DNA of 64,000 bases. Origin: Pseudoclavibacter sp. 13-3. Its GTDB lineage: Bacteria > Actinomycetota > Actinomycetes > Actinomycetales > Microbacteriaceae. Where the stretch lies: assembly GCF_021168475.1 (NCBI RefSeq), contig NZ_JAJOZT010000001.1:715238-779237 (forward strand). The letters are read 5' to 3'. Under the pieces are notes generated by a model that saw nothing but the letters and a program-made list of their open reading frames with translations, was not told the DNA's origin and made no database searches. Shown here piece by piece: positions 1 through 7,919 of this stretch. A program made the position numbers and the translations under genes. Position 1 is the stretch's first letter; each line of letters opens with the position of its first letter.

Positions 1-648
1 GGCGCCCTCCGCCCCGCCCTTGCGGGCGTTTCGCAGATCGCTCTCGTAGTCGAACACGTCGTTGATGCCGTACATGAGCAGGTTGTACGGCACCAGAAAG
101 AGCAGCGTGCCCGCCACCAGCGCCAGGGTCTGCCAGGAGCCCGCGGCCAGCACGGCGCTCTGACGGGCTCCGTCGCCGGCGCCGAGTGAGAATGCCGCGG
201 CGAACGGAAACGCCGTGTTGATCCAGCTCACCGGCCGTGATGAGAGCAGCACCGTGCGCGCGGTGCGCTCATGGTCTCGCATGAGGTGCCACAGTGCTGG
301 CAGCAGTATCAGGGCGGCGAGGGGGTAGGCGAAGTCTTCGATCGGGGCCCGGCCGATCTGCCAACCGGTGCGGCCCTGGTCGGGGTAGGAGAACAGCCCC
401 GCGGCGATCATCACGTTGTCGAAGACCGCGGTGAGCACGGCGAGGCCAGTCAGCGCGATCGCGAATGCTGCGAGCGCACGGGTGATGCGTGGTGCTGCCG
501 ACAACGGCCTGGTGTGCGGAGGAGTGTGACGCGGATGCGGCGCAGCGCGCCGACCGTCTCTGCGGCGCAGCACCCCGCACAGCACCGCCGCTGCAGCTGC
601 AGCGGCCGCGACAGCGAGCATGATGAGGTTGAGCTGAGGATAGGTCAT
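1..648 (-). CDS. CrtYf-CrtEb fusion: lycopene cyclase-type subunit joined to UbiA-type lycopene elongase (3' end outside window)
   Basis: The first part (residues 1 to about 122) matches the CrtYf subunit of heterodimeric C50 carotenoid cyclases, with membrane segments and the motif RAPIEDFAYPL (P102, E104, D105). Without any stop the same frame continues into a UbiA-superfamily prenyltransferase resembling CrtEb: LLSSRPVSWINTAFPF, then the Asp-rich site NDVFDYESD (N196, D197, D200, D204). CrtEb adds C5 units to lycopene; CrtYe/CrtYf then cyclise the C50 product, as in decaprenoxanthin synthesis. In Corynebacterium the two proteins are separate. An internal ATG at residue 123 could also give free CrtEb. 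The start ATG overlaps the crtYe stop by 4 nt (ATGA), indicating coupled translation. The protein runs off the window at codon 216. It is predicted to be membrane-embedded. Confidence 0.88.
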   Translation of the reverse strand, partial: MTYPQLNLIMLAVAAAAAAAAVLCGVLRRRDGRRAAPHPRHTPPHTRPLSAAPRITRALAAFAIALTGLAVLTAVFDNVMIAAGLFSYPDQGRTGWQIGRAPIEDFAYPLAALILLPALWHLMRDHERTARTVLLSSRPVSWINTAFPFAAAFSLGAGDGARQSAVLAAGSWQTLALVAGTLLFLVPYNLLMYGINDVFDYESDLRNARKGGAEGA

Positions 649-965
649 CGCTGCCGCCGTTCGAGCAGCCGCGCAGCTGCACACCACAGCAGCATCGCGC
701 ACCAGCAGAGCAGCAGCAGGAACACCGGCTCTTCAACCGGCAGCTCCGGCGCCAGCAGCACCCCGAGCTGCCACGGCCCGTCGGCCTGCCGAAAGTGACC
801 GTGAGCGATGCCGAGCAGATCCCAGATCAGAAAGAACGCCACGCCGCCGACGAGCACCAGCGCCGCAGTGACGGGTGCACGCCAGACGAAGAGTCGCCAT
901 CGCCGGTCGAGCAGGGCGACGCCGATGAGTGAGAGCAGCAGCAGAATCAGATACGCGGCACTCAT
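645..965 (-). CDS. crtYe: C50 carotenoid cyclase subunit CrtYe (lycopene cyclase domain)
   Basis: Small membrane protein of 106 aa with three hydrophobic segments. It carries the lycopene-cyclase-domain signature LPVEEPVFLLL (E78, E79) and its length fits the family (about 110 to 130 aa). It should act with the CrtYf part of the downstream fusion as a heterodimeric epsilon- or gamma-cyclase. Both ends use 4-nt ATGA overlaps, with crtI upstream and crtYf downstream, so the operon is tightly coupled. The ring type made cannot be told from sequence. Confidence 0.85.
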   Translation of the reverse strand: MSAAYLILLLLSLIGVALLDRRWRLFVWRAPVTAALVLVGGVAFFLIWDLLGIAHGHFRQADGPWQLGVLLAPELPVEEPVFLLLLCWCAMLLWCAAARLLERRQR

Positions 966-2623
966 CGGTCACCCCCTGCCGTGGCCTTCTGAGCGCCTTC
1001 GGTCAGCGGCCCCAGTGAGGTGTCGCCGCGCACACGCTTGAGCATGATCTCGGCGCTGATCAGACACATCGGCAGGCCGACCCCGGGGATGCTCGACGTG
1101 CCTGCGTAGTACAGCCCCGCCACCTTGCGCGAGGCGTTTCGGGCACGCAGCAGCGCGCTCTGGCGCAGGGTGTGGGCGGGCCCCAGTGCGCCTCCCTGCC
1201 AGGCGTTGAGGTCTCTCGCGAAGTCTGCAGGCGCGACGGTGCGACGCACCACGATGCGCTCGGCGAGGTCGGGGATGTCTGCCCACTCAGAGATCTGTGC
1301 GATCGCCCGGTCGACGGCAGCCTCGACGGCCGGGGCTCCTGCGCCGTCGACGCCCCCGGCACCGATCCGGGTGTCTGCCGCGACGGGAATCAGCACGAAC
1401 AGGTTCTCGCAGCCATTCGGTGCGACGGATGCGTCAGTGGCGCTCGGTCGGCACACGTAACAGGATGCGGGGTCGGGAACGCCGCAGCGATCGGCGAAGA
1501 TGGTGTCGAAATTGGTCTTCCAGTCTGCGGTGAAGAACAGCGAATGATGCTCGAGCTGCGGCAGCCCGCCGCGCACCCCGAGCATCGCCAGCACCGCGCC
1601 CGGGCCAGGGTCGCGACGCTGCCACCACGACGACGGGTAGGTGCGCAGATGCGAGGGCAGCAGCTCGGTCTCGGTGTGGTGCAGGTCTGCCGCCGACACC
1701 ACGATCTCGGCGAGGTGTCGGCGGCGACGACCGGTATGGTCCACCGTGGTCACGCCCGTCGCCTGAGCGCGCCGCCGCCGCGCGAAGCCGCTGCCCTGCC
1801 GGCGCCCACCCCGCGTGTCGATCGAGATCGCCCGCCGATCAGTGACGATGGTCACTCCCGCCTCACGGGCGACGCGCTCGATGGCCGCGATCACAGCCGT
1901 GAAGCCTCCCTGCGGATAGCGCACGCCGTCGTCGAGATCGAGATGGCTCATCAGATGGTAGAGCGCCGGGGTGCGCTCGGGCGACGTGCCGAGAAAGACC
2001 GCCGGGTAGCCGAGCACTTGGCGCAGCCTGCGGTCGGCGAACCGCGCCCCCACGAAGGCCTCCAACGTCTGCGTCATCAACCCCGGAAGACGCCGGATGT
2101 CGCGCAGCACCCCCGGCCGCAGCAGCGGTGTCAGTCGCTGCCACGACGTGTAGAGAAAGTGCTTCTTGGCACTGCGGTAGGTCATCGCCGACGAGTCCAG
2201 ATATCTGCCGAGCGCCTCTCCCGCGCCGGTTTCGACGGCTTCGAATGCGGCCTGGTTCGCGCTGCGCGAGCGAGCGATGTCGAGCCGCGAGGCGGCCTGA
2301 CCCGGCGTCGACGGCTCGAAGAACACTCGATATCCGGGATCGAGCGTCGTCAGATCGAGCTGTTCCGCAGCACTTGTGCCGAACAGCGTGAAGAAGTGGT
2401 CGAACACCTCGGGCATCAGGTACCAGCTCGGCCCGGTGTCGAAGCGAAACCCCTCGTGCTGCCAGGTTCCCGCGCGGCCGCCGATCGCATCCTGCCCCTC
2501 GAGCAGCGTGACGGTGTGCCCGTCACGCGCCAGCAGCGCAGCCGACGCCAGACCCGCGATGCCGCCGCCGATCACCACCGCACGCTGCCCGCGGTTCTGC
2601 GCTGATCGCTGATGCCGTCTCAT
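962..2623 (-). CDS. crtI: Phytoene desaturase CrtI
   Basis: Converts phytoene to lycopene in four FAD-dependent desaturations at the membrane. The N-terminus has the dinucleotide-binding motif VVIGGGIAGLASAALLA, followed by EGQDAIGGRAG and the CrtI-type RFDTGPSWYLMPEVF. The C-terminus has the second FAD/CrtI signature GLYYAGTSSIPGVGLPM. The length of 553 aa is slightly above the usual 500 to 520 because of a basic, Arg-rich insert near residues 275 to 290 and a short tail. The start overlaps the crtB stop by ATGA. It lies between crtB and crtYe, the order seen in other C50 carotenoid operons. Confidence 0.95.
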   Translation of the reverse strand: MRRHQRSAQNRGQRAVVIGGGIAGLASAALLARDGHTVTLLEGQDAIGGRAGTWQHEGFRFDTGPSWYLMPEVFDHFFTLFGTSAAEQLDLTTLDPGYRVFFEPSTPGQAASRLDIARSRSANQAAFEAVETGAGEALGRYLDSSAMTYRSAKKHFLYTSWQRLTPLLRPGVLRDIRRLPGLMTQTLEAFVGARFADRRLRQVLGYPAVFLGTSPERTPALYHLMSHLDLDDGVRYPQGGFTAVIAAIERVAREAGVTIVTDRRAISIDTRGGRRQGSGFARRRRAQATGVTTVDHTGRRRRHLAEIVVSAADLHHTETELLPSHLRTYPSSWWQRRDPGPGAVLAMLGVRGGLPQLEHHSLFFTADWKTNFDTIFADRCGVPDPASCYVCRPSATDASVAPNGCENLFVLIPVAADTRIGAGGVDGAGAPAVEAAVDRAIAQISEWADIPDLAERIVVRRTVAPADFARDLNAWQGGALGPAHTLRQSALLRARNASRKVAGLYYAGTSSIPGVGLPMCLISAEIMLKRVRGDTSLGPLTEGAQKATAGGDR

Positions 2624-3651
2624 CCTCTGCTACCGTCGAGCGACTGCGATGCCGTCGAGCGGTCCACCGCGCGGCCGTGCCGTCGGACGATGCGCTCATG
2701 CACCATGCACCGCGCCACGATCTGCGCCTTGCGCCACCCGGGCACCCGCGTGCGTCTGGTCACGAGCCCGTCGACCGACGTCTGCCGAAGGCGCCGGGAG
2801 AGCTCGGAGAACAGCGCATGCGCGCTGGCGACGGCCAGTCTGCTGCTGGCCGGCAGCTCGGCAATCGCCTCACCGGCCTGGGCGAGCTCAGCGTCGATAT
2901 CGTCGAGAATGCCATCTCGGGCGGGCTCGGTCAGCCGGATGCTGCGATGCGGGCGCGCTGCAGCATCCGTCGTCTGCAGGGTCGTCTGCACGGACGTCTG
3001 CGCAGCGGGCGGCTCATCTTCGAGCCGCCCCGGCTGCCGGTCTTCGGCGACCGCGACGACCCCGGGAAAGTAGTTTCGACCACGCACGAGCACATCGTCG
3101 CCCAGGTCACGCAGGAAGTTCACCTTCTGAAAGGCGGAGCCCAGAGCACGTGCCCCCTCGCGCAGCCGTGCGCAGGCGACCGGATCCTCGACGAAGCAGG
3201 CCAGACACATGAGCCCGACGACCTCGGCAGACCCGTGAATGTATGCCGGCATCTCTGCCGCCGTGAACGGTGCAGGGTCGAGGTCACGCCGCATCGATGC
3301 GAAGAACGGCGCGATCAGCTCGGTGTCGATGCCTCGGCGGCGTGCCACGCTGGCGAAGGCGTGCACGATGGGATTCGTGCTGTGGCCGTCACGGATCGCC
3401 TCATAGACTTCGTCTTCGAGCGCGGCGAGGGCTTTGCCCTGCTGTACTGCAGACATCCCGGCCTGCCCTGCTGCGCCGTCGACCGTTTCGTCGGCGATGC
3501 GCACCAGTGCGTAGAGAGCCCTGATCTCGGGCCGCAGCGCAGGTGCGAGCAGTCGACAGGCGAGCCCGAACGACGTCGAGTACCGCTCGACCACGAGTGC
3601 AGCGGCTTGCATGGCCGTGCGCTGGTATCGCTGTGCGTCGGTCTCTCTCAT
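2620..3651 (-). CDS. crtB: Phytoene synthase CrtB
   Basis: Head-to-head condensation of two GGPP to phytoene, a squalene/phytoene synthase family member. The first Asp-rich motif is ADETVD (D54, E55, D58); the second is FLRDLGDDVLVRGRNYFP. Length is 343 aa, with a low-complexity insert between residues of about 205 and 235 (EDRQPGRLEDEPPAAQTS). It is coupled to crtE upstream and crtI downstream by ATGA overlaps. Bacterial CrtB enzymes are membrane-associated. Confidence 0.95.
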   Translation of the reverse strand: MRETDAQRYQRTAMQAAALVVERYSTSFGLACRLLAPALRPEIRALYALVRIADETVDGAAGQAGMSAVQQGKALAALEDEVYEAIRDGHSTNPIVHAFASVARRRGIDTELIAPFFASMRRDLDPAPFTAAEMPAYIHGSAEVVGLMCLACFVEDPVACARLREGARALGSAFQKVNFLRDLGDDVLVRGRNYFPGVVAVAEDRQPGRLEDEPPAAQTSVQTTLQTTDAAARPHRSIRLTEPARDGILDDIDAELAQAGEAIAELPASSRLAVASAHALFSELSRRLRQTSVDGLVTRRTRVPGWRKAQIVARCMVHERIVRRHGRAVDRSTASQSLDGSRG

Positions 3652-4901
3652 CGCTGCCTCCCCGCTATCGCGTCGAGGTGGGTCTGCATGCAGTCTCTGA
3701 GGCGCTCCGACAGCGACTCGTCTTCGAGCAGCCTGCGGCTGACGTGCAGATGGTCCCTGGCTCGCAGCTCGACCGCCTCACGGGCACCGCAGGCGTTCAG
3801 CAGATCGCGCGCTCGGCACGCCCGTGCGTCATCGAGGGTGGGGTCACCGATCATGGTCTCGAGTTCTGCCCACACCGCCGTGTGCTGCGCGACGGCGATG
3901 AGCGCGGTGCGGGTACCGCGCTGCAGGTCGACCTTGGTGCTCTTTCCGGTGATCTCAGCGTTGCCGAAGACGCCGATGAGATCGTCGGTGAGCTGAAAGG
4001 CGATGCCTGCGTGTCGAGCCATATCGCTGAGATGCGCGATCTGCCGCGCATCGGCGCCAGCGAGCATCGCGCCGATGCGCACGGGAGCCACGAAGCTGTA
4101 TCGCGCCGTCTTGAGCTCCAGGGTCTGCTCGATCTGAGACAGCGCATCGTCGGCCAGGGGTGGCACGGATGCGACCTGAGCCGGCGCAGTCGACCTCGAC
4201 GACGGGGCTGTGTTCTGCTGCACCGTGCAGCGTGTCTTCTTGCCGTGTGAAGGGCGGACCTCGGGTGGCAGCAGACGGACCGTCGACTGCGTCTCCTCTG
4301 ACCTGAGCGACTGTGTGACGTCGGCCAGCTCACCGGCGGCAGAGAGGTGAATCGTCTCGTCGAACTCGTCGAGAAGCCGCTCTCGCAGCCGATCTTCGAC
4401 TCGCACACCTGCCAGGCGGCGAATGGCTGAGCTGAGCAGCAGATCCCCTCCGAGCGCTCCTGCCGCGAGCCCCCAGCTGCTGCCCGCTCCTGCCGCATGG
4501 GCGTTTCCCCGTGCCGAGAACTCGGCGATGGCGTTGGGACGGCCGCGTCGCAGCAGATCGCCGTCGATGAGATCGTCGTGCAGCAGAAAGGCTGCGTGCA
4601 GCATCTCAAGGGCTGCTGCTGCCTCGATGCAGGCCTCGCGGTGCTGCTCGGGGCCGCCCAAGGCCGTGAAGGTATCGATGAGCAGCGCCGGCCGAACGCG
4701 TTTGCCTCCCCCGATGCCGGTTCGCAGCGCCTGCCACAGCTGTACGAAACGATCGTCGACCTGTGCCGCCTTCCGCAGACTCTCGTCCATCAGCTGCTGC
4801 AGCCGTTCGTCGACGTCGGCCAAGGTGATCGACGTCACCTGTGCGTGCGTCGTCTCGGCGACATGACGGTTGGCTGTGGTCGATGCCGGGCGCGCGGACA
4901 T
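3648..4901 (-). CDS. crtE: Geranylgeranyl diphosphate synthase (CrtE/IdsA type)
   Basis: All-trans polyprenyl diphosphate synthase supplying GGPP to CrtB. The first Asp-rich motif is LLHDDLIDGDLLRRGRPN (D109, D110, D113); KTARYSF and QLTDDLIGVFG form the second half of the active site. The ATG start has a good ribosome site (AAGGAG, 5-nt spacer). At 417 aa it is longer than usual, with a roughly 45-residue Ser/Pro/Thr-rich insert (about residues 195 to 240) just before the KTARYSF helix. It is the first gene of the crt operon and is divergent from a MarR regulator. Confidence 0.93.
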   Translation of the reverse strand: MSARPASTTANRHVAETTHAQVTSITLADVDERLQQLMDESLRKAAQVDDRFVQLWQALRTGIGGGKRVRPALLIDTFTALGGPEQHREACIEAAAALEMLHAAFLLHDDLIDGDLLRRGRPNAIAEFSARGNAHAAGAGSSWGLAAGALGGDLLLSSAIRRLAGVRVEDRLRERLLDEFDETIHLSAAGELADVTQSLRSEETQSTVRLLPPEVRPSHGKKTRCTVQQNTAPSSRSTAPAQVASVPPLADDALSQIEQTLELKTARYSFVAPVRIGAMLAGADARQIAHLSDMARHAGIAFQLTDDLIGVFGNAEITGKSTKVDLQRGTRTALIAVAQHTAVWAELETMIGDPTLDDARACRARDLLNACGAREAVELRARDHLHVSRRLLEDESLSERLRDCMQTHLDAIAGRQR

Positions 4902-4946
4902 GTGGTCTCCTTCAACAGCCGGCGATGACGGCTGACGTACAACGCA

Positions 4947-4974
4947 ACTATATCTAACTTAGTAAGATTTCCAA
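4947..4974 (-). promoter_or_regulatory. crt operon promoter with embedded palindromic operator
   Basis: Reading the minus strand: -35 TTGGAA (4974-4969), a 16-nt spacer and -10 TATAGT (4952-4947). The segment 4952-4968 is a 17-bp palindrome (ATCTAACTTAGTAAGAT) with one mismatched pair, filling the spacer. A repressor bound there would block RNA polymerase. The adjacent divergent MarR gene is the obvious candidate; CrtR, a MarR regulator of the Corynebacterium crt operon that responds to GGPP, is the precedent. Confidence 0.72.
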
Positions 4975-5051
4975 CTCGAAGCCCGTTCGCCCAGTAGGCT
5001 CGGAGCAGGGCGGCGCGACTTGGCGCGCATCGCTGCACGGAGGAGAACACG

Positions 5052-5639
5052 ATGTCTGAGAGAACTGGGGAGACCACAGGCGCACCATCCCCACAGCCCA
5101 TCGCGGGAACCGATCGCCGCCCGAACTCGTACTGGTATGACGAGCGCACCGAGAACGGCGCCCGTCAGGTGCTCGAAGCGGTTCGTCGTCTGCGACGCGC
5201 CGACCAGGCAATGCGTCACAGATCCGAGCGGTACATGAGGCTCAATGCGACCGACATGGAAGCGCTGCGACTCATCGTGGCGCGCGAGCGCTGCGGTGTG
5301 GCGACGACTCCTGGCGACGTCACCGCTCATCTCGACGTCACCAGTGCAGCGACGACGAAGCTGCTCGGACGCCTCGAGGCCGCAGGGTTCGTGACGCGAT
5401 CGAGGAACCCCCTCGACGGACGCGGCCAGCTGCTGCAGTCGACTGAAGCCGCGCACCGGGAGGTGCGCCGCTCGCTGGGCGACATGCACGCCCGCATGAT
5501 CGGCTTGGCCGCTGCTCTCGACGACGACCAGCAGCGAGCCGTCATCGGCTTTCTCGACGCCCTCGTCGAGCTCTTCGACGGCGGCAAGCACGTTGATGGC
5601 CCCAACGAGGCAGTCGACCACGACGCGACCGCACGGTAA
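5052..5639 (+). CDS. MarR-family regulator, probable crt operon repressor (CrtR-like)
   Basis: A 195-aa winged-helix protein: a disordered N-terminal 25 residues, a helical dimerisation segment, then the HTH/wing around residues 65 to 130 (TPGDVTAHLDVTSAATTKLL, then GFVTRSRNPLDGRGQ) and a C-terminal helix. The ATG follows GGAGGA with suitable spacing. It is divergent from crtE across 150 bp holding the crt promoter and palindrome, the same arrangement as corynebacterial crtR. Repression relieved by an isoprenoid such as GGPP is inferred from that precedent only. Confidence 0.8.
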   Translation: MSERTGETTGAPSPQPIAGTDRRPNSYWYDERTENGARQVLEAVRRLRRADQAMRHRSERYMRLNATDMEALRLIVARERCGVATTPGDVTAHLDVTSAATTKLLGRLEAAGFVTRSRNPLDGRGQLLQSTEAAHREVRRSLGDMHARMIGLAAALDDDQQRAVIGFLDALVELFDGGKHVDGPNEAVDHDATAR

Positions 5640-5684
5640 CGCACGCCGGTCGCACATGACCGACGTGAATTCGAGAGGAACCCC

Positions 5685-6344
5685 ATGGCACTCCCCGCAC
5701 AGACCACTCAGACCGCACCGACCACGACATCGAGCGCGACGGCGCAGGCGGACGCACCCGTCGAGTTCTTCTTCGACCCGATCTGCCCCTGGGCATGGAT
5801 GACCTCTCGCTGGCTCACCGAGGTGCAGCGGCTGCGAGACCTCGAGGTGACCTGGCGGGTGATGAGCCTCGCGCTGCTGCCGGCGAACGCCACGCCCGCC
5901 CCGGAACATGCCGACGGCATTCGACGGTCGAAGGAGTACTGCCCGCTGGTCGCACTGGTCGGCGAGCGCGCCGGCAGCGCTGCGGTCAAGGCGCTGTATG
6001 ACGAGATGGGCCGGCGCATCCATCTGGATGCCCGCACCGACGTCGAGGCTGTGGCTCGTGAGAGCCTGGCGGCGACCGGACTCGACGCGGCACTCTTCGA
6101 CGAGCGGCACGCGGGGGATGCTCCTCTGGCTGCGAACCAGCGGGATGTCGCCGAGCGTGTGGGCACCGACGTCGGCACACCGGTGCTGACCGTCAACGGG
6201 CACTCGTTCTTCGGGCCGGTGGTGTCGCCTGCTCCGACCGGGGATGCTGCCTTGCGGCTGTACGACGGGCTCTCCCTGACGACCAGCGTCGACGGGTTCT
6301 TCGAGCTGAAGCGCTCGCGCGACGTCGGGCCGATTCTGCGGTGA
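5685..6344 (+). CDS. DsbA-family oxidoreductase, Rv2466c-like (mycothiol-linked)
   Basis: Thioredoxin-fold DsbA-like protein of 219 aa. A roughly 22-residue Ala/Thr-rich leader precedes the core FFFDPICPWAWMTSRWL; the active-site stretch is C34-P-W-A-W, with a single cysteine where classical DsbA has CxxC. The C-terminal cis-Pro region is VGTDVGTPVLTVNG. The family includes Rv2466c of Mycobacterium, a mycothiol-dependent reductase. No signal peptide, so it is probably cytoplasmic. It follows the MarR gene by 45 nt and may be co-transcribed with it. Confidence 0.78.
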   Translation: MALPAQTTQTAPTTTSSATAQADAPVEFFFDPICPWAWMTSRWLTEVQRLRDLEVTWRVMSLALLPANATPAPEHADGIRRSKEYCPLVALVGERAGSAAVKALYDEMGRRIHLDARTDVEAVARESLAATGLDAALFDERHAGDAPLAANQRDVAERVGTDVGTPVLTVNGHSFFGPVVSPAPTGDAALRLYDGLSLTTSVDGFFELKRSRDVGPILR

Positions 6345-6439
6345 TGCCGATTCTGCACAGCTGGCCCGCGGCTCTGGACTTGTGCACAGACGACATGAGG
6401 GGACTGTCAAGGCGGCTGCCGGTGCGGCAGACTCAATGC

Positions 6440-7066
6440 ATGAATCCGATGACAGAGACCCCGGCACCGACGCCTGACACCGCGAGCCACAGCGAGCATC
6501 CACGTGGTGCGCCTCGTGCCAGCACCCTGCACCGCAACGAGCTGACGTCATCAGTCGTGTCGACGCCGATCGGCCCGCTGCTGGTGGCGACGACCGAACG
6601 CGGCGTGGTGCGCGTCGCATTCGCCGCTGAGAGCATCGATTCCGTGCTCACCGACTTGGTCGACCGGCTTCGTCCGGACCGACTGATCGCCGACGAGGGA
6701 ATCGGGAATGAATCGGTGCGTCACCTGGCTGCGGCCGAAGCACAGCTGCGGGAGTATTTCACGGGGCGGCTGCAGACGTTCACCGTGCCGATCGACGATG
6801 CGCTGTCATCGGGGTTCTACCTCGAAGTGCGGCAGGCGCTGCGCCAGGTGCCGTTTGGCACCACCACGACGTACACCGCCCTGGCCGAACGACTTGGGCG
6901 GCCCAAGGCGGTGCGCGCCGTCGGCACGGGCTGCTCGGGCAACCCCGTGCCCGTGATCGTGCCGTGCCACCGCGTGACGAGGGCCGACGGCAGTCTGGGC
7001 GGTTATCGAGGCGGCGCGCCGGCCAAGGCGATTCTGCAGGCCCTCGAAGCCGACGCGCTTCGCTGA
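6440..7066 (+). CDS. ogt: Methylated-DNA--protein-cysteine methyltransferase
   Basis: Suicide repair protein that takes the alkyl group from O6-alkylguanine. The active site is VPVIVPCHRVTRADGSLGG with the acceptor Cys in PCHR, preceded by FGTTTTYTALAERLGRPKAVRAVG of the DNA-binding helix. I place the start at the ATG of MNPMTETPAP (6440); upstream in-frame ATGs would add unrelated sequence overlapping the end of the previous gene. Length is 208 aa, typical of Ogt with a short variable N-terminus. Confidence 0.92.
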   Translation: MNPMTETPAPTPDTASHSEHPRGAPRASTLHRNELTSSVVSTPIGPLLVATTERGVVRVAFAAESIDSVLTDLVDRLRPDRLIADEGIGNESVRHLAAAEAQLREYFTGRLQTFTVPIDDALSSGFYLEVRQALRQVPFGTTTTYTALAERLGRPKAVRAVGTGCSGNPVPVIVPCHRVTRADGSLGGYRGGAPAKAILQALEADALR

Positions 7067-7101
7067 ACAGCACTGAGATCGCAGCCGTCATACTAGAGAG
7101 C

Positions 7102-7914
7102 ATGAGGGGATACACCGCCGAACAGATCCGTGCTGCCGAGAAGCCGCTGCTCGAAGCCGGGCTGCCACTGATGCAGCGGGCAGCGACCGCACTCGCTCAA
7201 GAGGTTCGTGGCCTGCTTGACGATCACAGTATCGTGATCTCCGATGCGCATGTGCTGGTGCTCGTCGGGGCGGGAGACAACGGCGGCGACGCGCTCTTCG
7301 CGGCCGGTCGACTCGCTGATGCGGGTGCCGATGTGCGCATCGTGCCGACGGCTGACAGAGTGCACGATTCCGGTCTGTCCGCTGCCGAAGATGCCGGTGC
7401 GCGGCTGGCCGTTCCCGTCGGATCCCCCCAAGAGGCCTGTGTCGAAGCCGCTCGCACCGCGGCAGAGACGAGCGACGTGGTCATCGACGGGATTCTCGGC
7501 ACCGGCACGAGACCGGGCCCCGGAGCGGCTCTGCGCGGCACGGCTCGGGCCGTGGTCGAGGCGGTGAACGAGGTGGTCGGCGAACGCAGCGATTTTCCGG
7601 TGCAGAGTCTCGACACCGCATCGCTCACGACGACGGCATCGACCTCGGCCCAGGCATCACGAGACGCGTCAGGCGATCGAGCCCATGGCATCCGCCCGAT
7701 GGTCGTGGCCGTCGACATTCCCAGCGGGATCGACCCCGACACCGGCGAGGTGCCCGACCCGACTGTGCTGCACGCCGACCTGACCGTCACCTTCGGCGCG
7801 GCGAAGGCGGGGCTGCTGCAGCGCCCGGCCAAGGGGTATGCAGGTGAACTCAGCGTCATCGACATCGGCCTGCTCGGCGAATTGGTCGGCGTCGCACCTG
7901 CCTACGAAGACTGA
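7102..7914 (+). CDS. nnrE: NAD(P)H-hydrate epimerase (YjeF N-terminal domain only)
   Basis: Epimerises damaged R-NAD(P)HX to the S form for the ADP-dependent dehydratase. The YjeF_N fold is visible from MRGYTAEQIRAAEKPLL through VGAGDNGGDALFAAGRLA and VVAVDIPSGIDPDTGEVPDP to VTFGAAKAGLLQRPA. Length is 270 aa and it ends after the epimerase domain, so the NnrD dehydratase half often fused in actinobacteria must be elsewhere. It contains a Thr/Ser-rich insert (about residues 170 to 195). The start is the ATG after a weak AGAGAG site. It ends 5 bp from the convergent pip. Confidence 0.9.
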   Translation: MRGYTAEQIRAAEKPLLEAGLPLMQRAATALAQEVRGLLDDHSIVISDAHVLVLVGAGDNGGDALFAAGRLADAGADVRIVPTADRVHDSGLSAAEDAGARLAVPVGSPQEACVEAARTAAETSDVVIDGILGTGTRPGPGAALRGTARAVVEAVNEVVGERSDFPVQSLDTASLTTTASTSAQASRDASGDRAHGIRPMVVAVDIPSGIDPDTGEVPDPTVLHADLTVTFGAAKAGLLQRPAKGYAGELSVIDIGLLGELVGVAPAYED

Positions 7915-7919
7915 ATCGG

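Noticed and set aside
1172-2605. Plus-strand 477-codon open frame opposite crtI
   Set aside because: It is antisense to a strongly supported crtI, and the product is Arg/His/Pro-rich with no recognisable domain.
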